From NCBI GenBank assembly GCA_016711205.1, contig JADJTM010000001.1, positions 992,001-1,056,000 on the forward strand: a stretch of 64,000 nucleotides of DNA, given 5' to 3'. This stretch comes from Micropruina sp. (lineage in GTDB: Bacteria; Actinomycetota; Actinomycetes; Propionibacteriales; Propionibacteriaceae). Shown here piece after piece: positions 18,916-29,109 of this stretch (within the stretch, counting starts at the first letter, position 1; each line of letters starts with the position of its first letter). The position numbers were made by a program, and so were the translations under genes. Under the pieces are notes generated by a model. That model was not told the origin of the DNA. It ran no database searches and saw only the letters and a program-made list of their open reading frames with translations.

Positions 18916-20976
18916 CTACGACTTCAGGCTCAACAACCAGGCCAGCGTGTAGCTGTAGGTGTTGCCGTCGTCGATCTTCGACTTGTCGAAGCTGCGCAGG
19001 GCGTCCAGGGCCTTGACCCGGGCGTCCTCCCCCGCCAACGCGGAGTACATCAGGATGTAGTCGCCGTACTGCTGGTCGAAGCCCTTGCTGCCGATGCCTT
19101 CGGCCACGTTCGCCGCGATCCGTGCGGCATCGCCCTTCAGCTGGTCCGAGGACGGGCTGACCGGGATCAGCAGAATCGCCAACGCGGCCGCGGGCTCGGC
19201 CGAGAACCAGGTGGCGTAGTCACGCTTGCCACCGAAGTTCAGCGGAGTCACCGAGTGTTCGAACCCCTGATAGACCGGCTGGGTGGTGTCGAAGTTCGTC
19301 CAGTAGGCCTGGGCCGAGGCGCCTTCGAGAGCATGCATCCAGCGCGCCTCGATCTCGAGGTTCTGGTTGCCGGAGGCCTGTGCCCACAAGGTCAGGCCGG
19401 CGTAGGCGGTGACCGCCTCGGACGCCGATTCCTGATTGTTGCCGTCGGCGAAGGGCGAGGTGCCCGAGGCCCACGAGTGGGACGCGTAGCTGTCGAAGTT
19501 GCGCCGCGACGGGAACAACTCGTTGCCGGGCGAACTGGCGATGTCGGCCGCCAGCAGGTTCATCACCGGTGCCAGCCTGGTCGCCAGTGCGGAGTCGTCG
19601 GCGGCCAGCACTCCCGCGGCGTACAGAAAGTAGCCGTAGTGAAAGTGGTGGTCGTTGTACTCATCCGACCCGAACGACGGCGTCTGCCCGATCAGGCCCC
19701 TGGTGGTGGTGTCGTAGAAGAAGCAGAACGCGTCCCGGGTCTCGCAACCCTTCGGGTCCGTCCACTTCTCCAACTCGATGGTGACCTGCTGCTTGAGCGT
19801 GTCGGCCACGTCGTCGGCACCCACCTGGCGGGCGATCTGCAGCAACTGGGCGTCGCGGTAGAGCGCCTTGCCGCCGAAGTAGGTGTCGGCCGGGTAGGGC
19901 TTGGCGGCGGCCACGTCGGCCTTGACGGCTTCGGCGACCTCCTTGCGTTCGGCGTCGGAGAGCTTCGACAGCTCCAGCCCCGGACGGGCGGCGAGCAGCA
20001 GATCGGTCCAGCTCAGCTTGTTGCCGGCGTAGACCTTCAAGGTGCCGTAGCTGCTGGCGTAGCTGCCGAGTTCGTCACCCTGGCCGCTGAGGGTGGCCTG
20101 CTGGTGCGGCATGGTGGCGAAGGCGGTGGTGCCGCCGCCGACCGTGGCGTACTCGAGCGTCGTGGACGCCACCTCACCCACCTCGTAGGTCGCGGACGTC
20201 GCCTTGACCGGGTCGGCGGCCAGCGGCGCCATCGTCTCCAGGGTTCCTCCGTCGGGGACGGCGAACCAGGTGGCGGTCTGCCCCTTGGTGAGGCTGACCG
20301 TCGTGCCCGAGACCGTCGCCTTGGTGACCAGGCCGTAGCTGGAGGCCCCGCCCTGCACCGAGTAGGCATCGCCCGAGGCGGCGAAGGGCAGGTTGGTCGA
20401 CAGCTCGGTGTTGCCGGCCGCGGTGAAGCTGACGAAAGGCGAACCTTCCGCAATCACCACGGTGCCGACCACATTGCCGCCGGACGTGCCCTGCAGAGTC
20501 ACCGACAACTCGTCGTAGCCGACGACCTGCCAGCTGGTGTTCGAACCGGTGCCGACCTCGATGATCGGCGCGTAGCCGCCCATGATCGTCTTCGCGGTGG
20601 TGGTCACCGTGGGCAGCCCGAACGAGAAGCCCTTGGCGTCCACCCCGAAGCTGAGCGGTAGCGGGAACACCGGCAGCGCGGTGTCACCGAAGACCAGGCC
20701 CGAGAACCACTTGTTGGTCGGCGGCACCAGGCCGTCGGCCAGCCGCTGGGGTTTGAGATCCTTGCCCGGCTTGTTCACGATGTTCTGCACCAGCGGGCCG
20801 ACCTGGTCGGCGCCCAGCACGGTGGCGGACGAGCCGCTCGCGCCGGTTCCGCTCGCAGGTGTGGACGAGCCGCTGGTCGCGGCCGGTGCCGTGCCGGAGC
20901 ACGCCACCAGTCCGCCGATCAGGCCTGCGGCGAGAACGCCGAGGAAGTTCCTTCGTGTCGCATCGATGGCGATCAC
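18916..20976 (-). CDS. GH81 family beta-1,3-glucanase, exported lipoprotein
   Basis: GH81 enzymes cut beta-1,3-glucans internally with inversion. The 686-residue product has the two best-conserved blocks of the family: DEYNDHHFHYGYFLYAAGVL (with the catalytic-region Asp) and SPFADGNNQESASEAVTAY (with the proposed base Glu). The N-terminus has RRNFLGVLAAGLIGG and the lipobox LVAC, so it looks like a Tat-exported lipoprotein, followed by a Ser/Thr/Gly/Ala linker. The start ATG overlaps the stop of the HlyD-like gene, so it is translated with it. It may trim the polymer made by the upstream GT2 synthase, as BcsZ does in cellulose operons (inference). Confidence 0.9.
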   Translation of the reverse strand: MIAIDATRRNFLGVLAAGLIGGLVACSGTAPAATSGSSTPASGTGASGSSATVLGADQVGPLVQNIVNKPGKDLKPQRLADGLVPPTNKWFSGLVFGDTALPVFPLPLSFGVDAKGFSFGLPTVTTTAKTIMGGYAPIIEVGTGSNTSWQVVGYDELSVTLQGTSGGNVVGTVVIAEGSPFVSFTAAGNTELSTNLPFAASGDAYSVQGGASSYGLVTKATVSGTTVSLTKGQTATWFAVPDGGTLETMAPLAADPVKATSATYEVGEVASTTLEYATVGGGTTAFATMPHQQATLSGQGDELGSYASSYGTLKVYAGNKLSWTDLLLAARPGLELSKLSDAERKEVAEAVKADVAAAKPYPADTYFGGKALYRDAQLLQIARQVGADDVADTLKQQVTIELEKWTDPKGCETRDAFCFFYDTTTRGLIGQTPSFGSDEYNDHHFHYGYFLYAAGVLAADDSALATRLAPVMNLLAADIASSPGNELFPSRRNFDSYASHSWASGTSPFADGNNQESASEAVTAYAGLTLWAQASGNQNLEIEARWMHALEGASAQAYWTNFDTTQPVYQGFEHSVTPLNFGGKRDYATWFSAEPAAALAILLIPVSPSSDQLKGDAARIAANVAEGIGSKGFDQQYGDYILMYSALAGEDARVKALDALRSFDKSKIDDGNTYSYTLAWLLSLKS

Positions 20977-21713
20977 CTCAGTCCAATCTTGGTGAAGAAG
21001 GCGAGCATGGCCTCGGACGGGCCGGCGAGCCAGCCGTCGTCACGCAGGTCCATGATCACCGTAACGGGAGTGACGAGCCGGGTCAGGGTGGTCAGTGTGG
21101 GGCTGGTCAGGGCATCGCTCTGAATGGTCACGTGGGTGATCGCCGTGCCCTCGTCGTTGGTCTTGACCTGCACCCCAGCCACCTGGCCGGTGACGGTCTG
21201 GTTGTTGGGCAGCACGATCCGTGCGCCGGCGCCCTGCTCGACCCGGCCGTAATCGGTCGGTTCGAGCTCGAACTGCGCGGTGACGGTGCGCTGACCGTCC
21301 GCCACCACGACCGCCATCGGCGAGCCACCGGCCAGGAAGCTGCCCGGCTCGGCCTCGATGCTGGCGACGTAGCCGTCGCTGACCGCCTGATAGGTGATGG
21401 TGCCGTTCTTGGTGTCGATCCGGTACGCCTCGGTGGAGGCGGGCTTCAGCCCGTTGCCGACGTCCTGCTGCAGTTGCACGCTGGTCAGCGTGAACAGCTT
21501 CTGGCCGGCGGTGACGGCGTCACCCTGCGCGACGTAGGTGGCGGTGACGACGCCGCCGTAGGAGCTGCCGACGGTCGAGGCCGGGGCGTCCACCGCGGCG
21601 CTGATGCTGGCCACCTGGGACTGGCGTTGGTTGAACAGCACGGTGAGTGCGAAGACGAGTGCGGCGATGCCCAGGATGCCGCCCCACAGTTTGAGTCGAT
21701 TGATCCAGGTCAT
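20973..21713 (-). CDS. HlyD-like membrane-anchored adaptor protein
   Basis: The 246-residue product has one N-terminal membrane segment (LKLWGGILGIAALVFALTVLF) and an extracellular region with a split biotinyl-lipoyl-like domain: an N-terminal half (GGVVTATYVAQGDAVTAGQK) and a second half (ITYQAVSDGYVASIEAEPG), then a beta-barrel-like part. The layout recalls membrane fusion proteins and the Alg44-type partners of polysaccharide synthases. It lies 44 bp after the GT2 synthase and overlaps the GH81 gene by 4 nt. It probably helps the polymer leave the synthase; the exact role is inferred. Confidence 0.8.
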   Translation of the reverse strand: MTWINRLKLWGGILGIAALVFALTVLFNQRQSQVASISAAVDAPASTVGSSYGGVVTATYVAQGDAVTAGQKLFTLTSVQLQQDVGNGLKPASTEAYRIDTKNGTITYQAVSDGYVASIEAEPGSFLAGGSPMAVVVADGQRTVTAQFELEPTDYGRVEQGAGARIVLPNNQTVTGQVAGVQVKTNDEGTAITHVTIQSDALTSPTLTTLTRLVTPVTVIMDLRDDGWLAGPSEAMLAFFTKIGLR

Positions 21714-21757
21714 GATTGCTGTGCCTCAGAGCCTTCTTTTGGTTACGGGGTGGGTGT

Positions 21758-23620
21758 TCAGTTGAGGGCGGCCGGGTCGACCGCACGCTTGGCAGTGGTG
21801 GGGGACGCGTCCGCGACGACAGCCCCGACCAGGGTGGCCTCAAGCCGGCCGGACGAAACGTCCACCTGTCCGGGTTGGCCGCCGACGGGGGACGCGGCCA
21901 GCAACTGGACGTCGCGGCGCGCCTTGGCGATGTTGTCGCGGTTGAGCGCGACCGGTGCACCCTCGTCCACCAGAGCCGCGGCCAGGTCGACGTCGGTCGG
22001 GTCGGCGACGCCGCGCTGCTCGCGGGCCTCGTGGAACCCGACGCCGATGAAGGCGCCGACCGCCAGGGTGTTCACCACACTCCAGAAGGTGGCCACGTTG
22101 AGCTGGCCCAGGTTGAGGTCACGCCAGATCGACACGATCGAGACGCCGACCAGGAACACGAAGGTGAGCACCTGGGGAATGATGAAGTTGAACGCCGACG
22201 ACTTCTTGGTGGTGCCGGTGACGTGCCACTTGGTGTCCACCCCGACGAACGCGTTCTTGAAGGCGCGCAGGTAGATCGGGAACGAGTTCGCGGCCAACAG
22301 CAGCACCTCCCAGCGGAAGGTGCCCATGGTGAGCGCCGCCAGCAGGATCTGCAGAATGTAGAAGCCGGCGTAGAACAGGAACCAGGTCCAGACGTCCACC
22401 TGCATGTTCACCGGGTGCAGGTCGAAGAAGACCTCCAGGGCCGGCACGAACAGCAGTAGCCCGGGGGCGATGCCGGTCAGGTAGAACGATGCGGTGACGA
22501 AGTACATGAACCGCTGGTCCAGCGTCAGCTTGCGCTTGGGGCTGAACGGGTTGTGGGTGAACAGGATCTCGAACCCACCGGTGGCCCAGCGTAGCTGCTG
22601 CTTGGTGTAGGCCTCGATGGTGTCGGGGGCGTCGCCCACGGCCAGCGTCTTGGGAATGAAGATCGACCTCCAGCCCCGCTCGTGCAGCATCAGCGAGGTC
22701 CAGACGTCCTCGGACTTCGACTGGGTGTACATGCCGCCGATGTCGAGCACGGCGGTGCGGCGGAACAGCACGTTCGTACCCACGCAGAACGCGGCGTTGA
22801 ACTGGGTGCGGCCGGGCTGGATGAACCTGTAGAACATCGTCTGCATGTAGCCGGCGCCGCGGCTGATGATGTTGTGCATGTTGCCGTAGGTCTGCGGGGT
22901 CTGCACGAAGGCGACGTTGGAGTCGACCATGAACGGCAGGGTCTCTTCGAGAAACTCCGGCCGCGGCACGAAGTCCGCGTCGAGGATCACGAAGTAGTCG
23001 CCCTTGGCGACGGTGAGCGCATTGTTGACGTTGCCCGCCTTGGCGCCGTGATTGGTGAGCCGGCGGATGTAGCCGATCCGCATGCCGGCGGCCAGGTCGC
23101 GCACGGCGTCGGACTTGCCGTCGTCCAGAATCCACGTCTGGTGCGCTCCACGGACGGCCTTGGCGGCCTCGGCGGTGCGGCGGATGACCTCGAGCGGTTC
23201 GCCGTAGACGGTGATCAGCACGTCGGCCGCCACCGGCTCGCCGTCCAGGTGCAGCGGCCACTGGGTGGGGTCGTCGGTCACGCCGAGGCGCTCGTTGGTG
23301 GCCGGGTCGTACAGGGCCCGCTGCGCGTCGTGGAACGCGAAGGTGCGGGGATCCTTCTGACCGGCCAGGATCGCCCACATCGCCATCAGCGCATGAAAGA
23401 TCAGGATCACCTCGGCGATGATCACCATGGCCCAGGGCAGCAGATCGCCGCGGTTGGCGGGATTCAGCAGAAACCAGGCGTAGGCCAGCACGCCCAGGGT
23501 CGCCGCGATGGAGACGGCGATCATGACGGGCGTGTAGGGGTTCTTGGTTCTCGCCCGCCGGGCCTCGGGCACGAGGCCATCGACCGGGGCGAAGTCGTTG
23601 GTGATGATGGGTGTGGACAT
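21758..23620 (-). CDS. Processive family 2 glycosyltransferase (cellulose/curdlan synthase-like)
   Basis: The 620-residue membrane enzyme looks like BcsA/CrdS-type synthases that make and export a beta-glucan. Seen: two N-terminal membrane helices, then the GT-A domain with Asp in WILDDGKSDA, the DxD motif DADF, SEDVWTS (the TED-like base) and QQLRW (the QxxRW motif). At least four C-terminal membrane helices follow. No PilZ domain with RxxxR is seen, so direct c-di-GMP control is unlikely. The ATG at 23620 follows AAGGGAGAG. It is the first gene of an operon with the HlyD-like and GH81 genes, which points to a beta-1,3-glucan product (inference). Confidence 0.9.
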   Translation of the reverse strand: MSTPIITNDFAPVDGLVPEARRARTKNPYTPVMIAVSIAATLGVLAYAWFLLNPANRGDLLPWAMVIIAEVILIFHALMAMWAILAGQKDPRTFAFHDAQRALYDPATNERLGVTDDPTQWPLHLDGEPVAADVLITVYGEPLEVIRRTAEAAKAVRGAHQTWILDDGKSDAVRDLAAGMRIGYIRRLTNHGAKAGNVNNALTVAKGDYFVILDADFVPRPEFLEETLPFMVDSNVAFVQTPQTYGNMHNIISRGAGYMQTMFYRFIQPGRTQFNAAFCVGTNVLFRRTAVLDIGGMYTQSKSEDVWTSLMLHERGWRSIFIPKTLAVGDAPDTIEAYTKQQLRWATGGFEILFTHNPFSPKRKLTLDQRFMYFVTASFYLTGIAPGLLLFVPALEVFFDLHPVNMQVDVWTWFLFYAGFYILQILLAALTMGTFRWEVLLLAANSFPIYLRAFKNAFVGVDTKWHVTGTTKKSSAFNFIIPQVLTFVFLVGVSIVSIWRDLNLGQLNVATFWSVVNTLAVGAFIGVGFHEAREQRGVADPTDVDLAAALVDEGAPVALNRDNIAKARRDVQLLAASPVGGQPGQVDVSSGRLEATLVGAVVADASPTTAKRAVDPAALN

Positions 23621-23824
23621 AACTCTCCCTTGGGAGCGCATCTTCGGGTTGTCTATCAGCCACTCGAGCGGACGGGCCGCAGGGGCTTGGTTCACCGGCC
23701 GGTGAAGCCGGCTTCGGGGAGTTCGGGAGTCGTTCCTCGCCGCGAAGTTGTCACCAGAGTAGGCATGGTCGAGCACAAAAGCAAAATATTAGTCTCACAT
23801 ACCAATATCGGTTACGATCGTGTT

Positions 23825-25553
23825 TCAGACTCGCCCCGAGAAGTCCGGCGCGGTGATGGCCGCCCGGACGTCGGCGTTCAGCGCAGCCACCTGGCCGGGC
23901 ACGCCGGCCAGACTCCAGGGGGACCCCTCATGCCAGGCCGGAGTGCCGGCGGCCAATCGGCCCTGCGCCACGAGGCGTCCGCACACGGTGGTCCAGCGCT
24001 CCGTGAGATCGAACAGGATCGCCCACGGCAGGTACCGCGAGAGCAGGTCCTCGCCCTCTTTCACCACCAGTTCATCGGCCTGCACCGTGGCCAGATAGCG
24101 GCGAAAGCCCTCGACCTGGTCGGTCAGGGCTCGACCCAGACCGGTGCGCTGCCCGCGGCGCAGCCGCAGGTTGAGCAGCACCAGTGTGGCCACGGTCGAG
24201 ACCACCAGCGGGGCCAGGTACAGCACCGTGTCGCCGAGCAGAATGTAGGCGACGTAGCCGAGCGCGAGCGCCGCGATCACCAGGGTGCCGACTGCCCGGT
24301 CGCGCGGCGGGCGCACGAACCACTGCTCGCGCTCGGCGCCCTGCTCGGCCGCGGCGAGAATGCTGTCGTGACCCTCGGCCAACGTGCCGGGCAGGCTCAG
24401 GTCCGCGACCGTGGCCCCCGCGTCGAACAGTTCGTCCAACAGCGCCGCGGACGAACCGTCGCGCGCCCGCCGCGAATCGAGCAGCCGCGCCTCCGGGTCA
24501 CGGCCACCTTTCAGGCGGATCGCGCCGTCGACTGCGAGGCCGACCAGTGTCGCGGTGGTGTGCCGAGCCAACGGACGTCCCTCCAGCAGGAACCCGGCCT
24601 CGGCCAGCGACACCTGGGGCGGCTCGGGCCGCAGCGGCGGATCAACCCCGGGTCGACCACCTCCGGCGGGGTCTCGCCGGCCGCCGGCAGCACCCCGGCG
24701 GGCAGGCCGTCGAAGCGGCGATCGTGGCCGTGCTGCCGGTAGTACCACCAGCCGATCAGCGGCACCAGCAACGCCCCGATCGCACCGACGGCGATGAGGG
24801 TGCGGTCGATGCGCTGGTCAACGAGGTCGGCGTTCTCGACCAGGATGGGGCCAGCGCCCGCGACGCGTCCGGAGCCGAAGGTGGCCGTGATCGAGAAGGG
24901 GCTGCCTGCTGTGATGGCCGATGCCGACAGCGCTCCGCCGGCCTGGTTCTGCACGGTCGTGGGGCAGCCGGAGCCGGACCCGGCTGCTGCGGGCGAGCAG
25001 AACAGGTGGGTGACTCCCCCGGGTGCGTCGACCGTCACGCTGGCGGCCAGCACCCGTGGCAGCCGGGGGCCGGTCACGTTCCAGTCCAGCTCGTCGAAGC
25101 CGGCGAGTGTGCGCACCGCGCCGCGCACCGTATAGCTGAGCTCGTAGCTCGCGGTGGGCTCGCCGATGGTGCGCGTGCCGTCCCCCACCCGCACCCGCAT
25201 CAGCCGCGACCTGCCGTCCTTCAGGTCGCGCTGCACCATCACGGTGGTCGACACCGGATCAGGGCTGGTGACGCGGGGATCGGTGATGTCGAAAACCAGG
25301 TCGCGCTGGTCGTCGTAGGGCCCGCGGGTGACCAGCCAACGCTCCAGGCCGTGCCTGCTGGAGTTGCTGCCGAACCGCCACACGATGCGTTCGCGAACCA
25401 GCACCGAACCGTCCGGGTTCACGGTGAACGCAACCGCCAGCATGTCGATCTGGTCATCGCTGGTCGCCGCGGCACGGGGTGCCCGAGAGTCAGCAGCACC
25501 AACGTCAATGCGACCAACCCCAGCATCCGCCGTGGCAGGCCCAGAGCCATCAT
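23825..25553 (-). pseudogene. DUF2207 membrane protein gene with two frameshifts
   Basis: DUF2207 proteins are large actinobacterial membrane proteins of unknown role. Three reading frames together cover one full-length family member (about 576 codons). The first is a signal peptide from ATG 25553 ([20 protein letters not shown]). The second is the extracellular domain from about 25490 (DQIDMLAVAFTVNPDGSV, LSYTVRGAVRTLAGFDELDW) with a membrane helix. The third, from about 24650, is the rest (SLAEAGFLLEGRPLARHTTA). Both shifts are of the one-base-deletion type. The start overlaps the smpB stop. It could be a decayed gene or two sequencing errors. Confidence 0.75.
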
Positions 25554-26023
25554 TCGCCCCGGTTTCGCGCCGCCAATGCCCGCTGGGCGTCGCGATTGGC
25601 CTCACGCTCGGCGATCGTGTTGCGCTTGTCCCACTCCTTCTTGCCGGTCGCCACAGCCAGTTCGACCTTGGCGTACCCGTCGGAGAAGTAGACCGCCAGC
25701 GGAACGATGGTGCGACCGGACGCGGTGGTGGCCCGCTCGAGCTTGTCGATCTCGCGCCGGTGCAGCAGCAGCTTGCGGTTGCGCCGGGTGGCGTGGTTGG
25801 TCCAGGTGCCGAAGGCATACTCGGGAATGTGGGCGTTGCGCAGCCACACCTCGCCGTCGTCCACGGTGGCGAAGGCGTCGGCCAGGGACGCTCGGCCCAG
25901 CCGCAGAGATTTGACCTCGGTACCGGTCAGGACGAGTCCCGCCTCGAAGCGGTCGCCCAGGTGGTAGTCATGGCGTGCCCGGCGATTTTGGGCGACCATG
26001 ATGCGCCCCTTCTCACGTGGCAT
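25550..26023 (-). CDS. smpB: SsrA-binding protein SmpB
   Basis: SmpB binds tmRNA and is needed for trans-translation. The 157-residue product has the OB-fold hallmark ([50 protein letters not shown]) and the basic C-terminal tail. The ATG at 26023 follows GGGGGAG; a longer start at 26062 is possible. Its partner tmRNA gene is about 12 kb away at 13723-14090. The stop overlaps the start of the DUF2207 gene. Confidence 0.97.
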   Translation of the reverse strand: MPREKGRIMVAQNRRARHDYHLGDRFEAGLVLTGTEVKSLRLGRASLADAFATVDDGEVWLRNAHIPEYAFGTWTNHATRRNRKLLLHRREIDKLERATTASGRTIVPLAVYFSDGYAKVELAVATGKKEWDKRNTIAEREANRDAQRALAARNRGE

Positions 26024-26091
26024 GTCGATGCGCTCCCCCGGTGGTGGACTGGTCGTGCTCACCATACCCCGACGGAGCGCCCAGCCCAGGT

Positions 26092-27432
26092 TCAGGGAAT
26101 GTACCTCATCGGGTTGACCACGCCTCCGTTGAGGTACACCTGCAGGTGTAGGTGGCAGCCCGTCGACAGGCCGGTCGTGCCCACGTAGCCGATCAGCTGG
26201 CCCCGCTGGACCCGCTGGCCGCGGCGCACGATGATCCGGGACTGGTGGGCGTACCCGGTGGAGACGTAGTTGCCACCGATGATGCCGTGATCGATCACGG
26301 TGTAGTTGCCGAAGCCGCCCTGGCGTCCGGCGCTGGCGACCCGGCCGTCGTTGGCCGCGTAGATCGGCAGGCCGCAGGCGGCACCGAAGTCGGTGCCCCG
26401 GTGCATCCGCCACACGTGCAGGATCGGATGGAAGCGCAGGCCGAACGGCGAGCCGGGTGAGGCGTTGACGGGCCGGATGAATCCCCTGGAGGACGTCGAG
26501 CGCGGCACGTAGGTCTTGCCGGCCCTCTTGGCCGCGGCTCGCCGTTTGGCCTCGGCCGCGAGCGCCTTCTTGCGCGCGATCTCAGCCCGGCGCGCGATCT
26601 CGGCCGAGATCCTGGCCTCCTCGGACTGCAGCCTGCGGTAGGCGGCCCGTTCGGCGTTCAGGTCGGACTGCGCCGCCCGCTTCGCCTTCGCCAGGTCGAG
26701 CACCTTGCCGGCAACAGCGTTCTTGGCCAGCGCGGCCCTGCTCTGCAGCACCTTCAACTCGGCCACATTGGCGGCCGCCTCGGCCTTGTCGGCCGCGATC
26801 TGCCGTTCGATCTCGGCCTGCGCCTTCTGTGCGCTCACCAAGGTGGCCTGCAGGGCGCGCAGCCGGGTCATCTGGGCGCTGGTGGCGTCAAAGATGGTGG
26901 TGGACCACTGCAGCCGCTGCGACAGATCGCCGGTGGTGGCGGAATCGAAGACCACCGACAGCCCGACCAGGTCGCTCTGCTGCTGGTAGGCCTCGCGCGC
27001 CGCCTGCCCCATCAGGCTGAGCTGGGACGCCACCGCGGCCTTGGCCTTGACCACCGCTCGCTTGGCGGCCTCAAGCTTGGCCCGGGCAGCGGCCAGCCGC
27101 TTGCCGATCGCGGCGTCCACCGCCTTGGCCTTGTTCACCGCGTCGCCCGCAGCGGTCAGGGTGCGCTGCGCCTTGGCGAGCGCAGCCTGGCTCTTGGCCA
27201 GCTTGGCGACGGCCTTCGTCATCTCGGCCTTCGACTCCGAGACGTCCTGCTTGGACGCGACGACGGCCTTGCGCACGTCGTCCCGCCGGTCCTTGAGGTC
27301 GTCCGCACTCGCCGGCGAGCCGAAACCCACCGCGAGCGTGATCGCCAAGGCGGCGATCAGCGGCCGCACCAGACGCAACGTTGTTCGGCGCGGATCCTTC
27401 GTCGTGCAGGTGGGGGAAGTCACCTGGTTCAC
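26092..27432 (-). CDS. EnvC-like M23 peptidase with coiled coil
   Basis: The 446-residue exported protein starts with a signal peptide ([19 protein letters not shown]). A long Ala/Lys/Glu-rich coiled coil (residues about 45-300) and a C-terminal LytM/M23 domain follow. The zinc ligands are visible as HRGTDFG and HLHLQV, so the peptidase site appears intact. It lies directly after ftsE-ftsX, where FtsEX controls cell-wall hydrolase partners such as EnvC or RipC by the same coiled-coil layout. It is probably the FtsEX-controlled hydrolase or hydrolase activator (inference). The GTG start at 27432 lacks a clear ribosome site. Confidence 0.85.
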   Translation of the reverse strand: MNQVTSPTCTTKDPRRTTLRLVRPLIAALAITLAVGFGSPASADDLKDRRDDVRKAVVASKQDVSESKAEMTKAVAKLAKSQAALAKAQRTLTAAGDAVNKAKAVDAAIGKRLAAARAKLEAAKRAVVKAKAAVASQLSLMGQAAREAYQQQSDLVGLSVVFDSATTGDLSQRLQWSTTIFDATSAQMTRLRALQATLVSAQKAQAEIERQIAADKAEAAANVAELKVLQSRAALAKNAVAGKVLDLAKAKRAAQSDLNAERAAYRRLQSEEARISAEIARRAEIARKKALAAEAKRRAAAKRAGKTYVPRSTSSRGFIRPVNASPGSPFGLRFHPILHVWRMHRGTDFGAACGLPIYAANDGRVASAGRQGGFGNYTVIDHGIIGGNYVSTGYAHQSRIIVRRGQRVQRGQLIGYVGTTGLSTGCHLHLQVYLNGGVVNPMRYIP

Positions 27433-27435
27433 GGT

Positions 27436-27462
27436 CGGGCCCCAATCAGTTGGTGGGGCCCG
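27436..27462 (-). terminator. Hairpin between ftsX and the M23 gene
   Basis: Nine-base-pair arms CGGGCCCCA and TGGGGCCCG around a 9-nt loop, starting 6 nt past the ftsX stop codon. It may end or attenuate the ftsEX transcript, but it lies so close to the M23 start that it could also hide that gene's ribosome site. Confidence 0.55.
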
Positions 27463-27468
27463 GTGCTG

Positions 27469-28371
27469 CTAGACCCGCAAGTACTTTCGAGTGGCGATCA
27501 GCGTGGGGACGACAGAAAGCACGACTCCCACGGCGATGACCCCGAGCATTGCCAACCCGACCTGCGGCCAGCCAATCCACTCCACACTCTTGAGTGAGGG
27601 TTGAGCCCTGTCGATGATCAGGAATTTCTGCAGTGCAGCGAGCGATGCGCAGGCGAGAAGTGCGCCGATCAGGGCAGCGACGAGAGATTCGAGCAGAAAC
27701 GGCAGCATGATGTACCAGTTGGACGCCCCCACCAGGCGCATGATGCCCAGCTCCCGGCGTCGTGAGAACGCCGCCATCCGAATCGTGGTCGCGATCTGCA
27801 GGGCGGCTGCCAGCAGCAGCAGCAGGCTGAGTCCGATCGTCGTCCACTTGGCGACGTTGAGCCATTCGAACAGCGGGTTCAGATACTGACGAAGGTCCTG
27901 GACGGCCTGCACGCCCGGCAGCCCGGCGACCGCCGAAACGACGCCTTCGTACTGCTCGGGGTTCTTCAGCTTCACCCGGAAGTTGTCCTGCATCATGTCC
28001 GCGGTCATGTCGGCGAGCACCGGCGAGTTCTGGTACACCCGCTGAAAATCCTCCCAGACCTCGGCCTTGCTCTCGTAATACACGGTGGCGACCTCGGGGT
28101 TGGTCTCCAACGCGGCGCGGATCGCCTGACGCTGGGCGTCCGTCGCGTTCTGTCCGGGTTCGCAATTGGCGCCCTTGGATTCGGGCACGCACAAAAAGAC
28201 GCTGATCTCGATCTTGTCGTACCAGCGCCCCTTGAGCAGTTCGACCTGCTGGGCGCCGAGCAGCCCGCCGCCGAACAGGGTGAGCGAGACCCACATGGTG
28301 ATGATCACCGCCAGGGTCATGGTCAGGTTTCGGCGCAGGCCGGACCAGGCCTCACGCAGGGTGTGCCGCAT
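27469..28371 (-). CDS. ftsX: Cell division protein FtsX
   Basis: FtsX is the membrane part of the FtsEX complex and signals to cell-wall hydrolases. The 300-residue product has the typical N-terminal MRHTLREAWSGLRRN and membrane helix, and an extracellular domain (about residues 45-165) with two cysteines and FYESKAEVWEDFQRVY-like sequence (here YYESKAEVWEDF). Three more helices near the C-terminus include MRLVGASNWYIMLPFLLES. It follows ftsE by 54 nt. Confidence 0.96.
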   Translation of the reverse strand: MRHTLREAWSGLRRNLTMTLAVIITMWVSLTLFGGGLLGAQQVELLKGRWYDKIEISVFLCVPESKGANCEPGQNATDAQRQAIRAALETNPEVATVYYESKAEVWEDFQRVYQNSPVLADMTADMMQDNFRVKLKNPEQYEGVVSAVAGLPGVQAVQDLRQYLNPLFEWLNVAKWTTIGLSLLLLLAAALQIATTIRMAAFSRRRELGIMRLVGASNWYIMLPFLLESLVAALIGALLACASLAALQKFLIIDRAQPSLKSVEWIGWPQVGLAMLGVIAVGVVLSVVPTLIATRKYLRV

Positions 28372-28425
28372 GGCGGACTCCTTCGTCGGGTCGGTCGGGA
28401 CGGGGATGGTTCGATCCGGTGCTCA

Positions 28426-29109
28426 TCAGTAGCCGTAGACGCCCTTGCTCTGGTCGCGGACGATCTCGCCGTCCACCAACTCGAGGACGCGCTTGCGCAT
28501 CTGATCGACGATCGTCGAGTCGTGCGTCGCCATCACCACGGTGGTGCCGGTGCGGTTGATCTGGTCGAGCAGCTTCATGATGCCGATGCTGGTGGTCGGG
28601 TCGAGGTTGCCGGTGGGCTCGTCCGCCAGCAGGATCGCCGGGCGGTTGACGAAGGCGCGGGCGATGGCCACCCGCTGCTGTTCACCACCGGAGAGTTCTT
28701 CGGTCTGCCGGTTGCCCTTGTCTTGCAACCCCACCAGTTCGAGGGTCTCGGGCACCACCCGTTTGATCGTGGCCTGCGGCTTGCCGATCACCTGCAGGGC
28801 AAAGGCGACGTTCTCGGTGACTGTCTTGCCGGGCAACAGGCGAAAGTCCTGGAACACGGTGCCGATCTGGCGGCGCAGCCCGGGCACCTTCCAGCCGTGC
28901 AGCTTCGTCAGGTCTTTGCCGGCGACGAAGATGCGGCCCTGGGTGACCCGGTACTCCCGCAGGATCAGCCGCATGAAGGTCGACTTGCCCGAGCCGGAAC
29001 TGCCGACCAGAAAGACGAACTCGCCCTTGTCGATGGTGACGGTGACGTTGGCCAACGCGGCGCGCCGCTGGCCCTCATACACCTTGGTGACGTCTTCGAA
29101 CGTGATCAC
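28426..29109 (-). CDS. ftsE: Cell division ATP-binding protein FtsE
   Basis: ATPase partner of FtsX. The 227-residue product starts [11 protein letters not shown] and has Walker [10 protein letters not shown], the ABC signature LSGGEQQR, Walker B ILLADEP and the switch His in MATHDS. The GTG at 29109 with GGAG about 9 nt upstream gives the usual family length; an open frame that extends to 29160 is rejected. It lies downstream of prfB, the usual actinobacterial order prfB-ftsE-ftsX. Confidence 0.96.
   Translation of the reverse strand: MITFEDVTKVYEGQRRAALANVTVTIDKGEFVFLVGSSGSGKSTFMRLILREYRVTQGRIFVAGKDLTKLHGWKVPGLRRQIGTVFQDFRLLPGKTVTENVAFALQVIGKPQATIKRVVPETLELVGLQDKGNRQTEELSGGEQQRVAIARAFVNRPAILLADEPTGNLDPTTSIGIMKLLDQINRTGTTVVMATHDSTIVDQMRKRVLELVDGEIVRDQSKGVYGY

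Noticed and set aside
19255..20661. 468-codon frame opposite the GH81 gene
   Set aside because: GH81 motifs are clear on the other strand, and the peptide looks like compositional noise.
23621..23824. Riboswitch ahead of the GT2 operon
   Set aside because: The AT-rich stretch was checked by eye for c-di-GMP and c-di-AMP type motifs and none was found.
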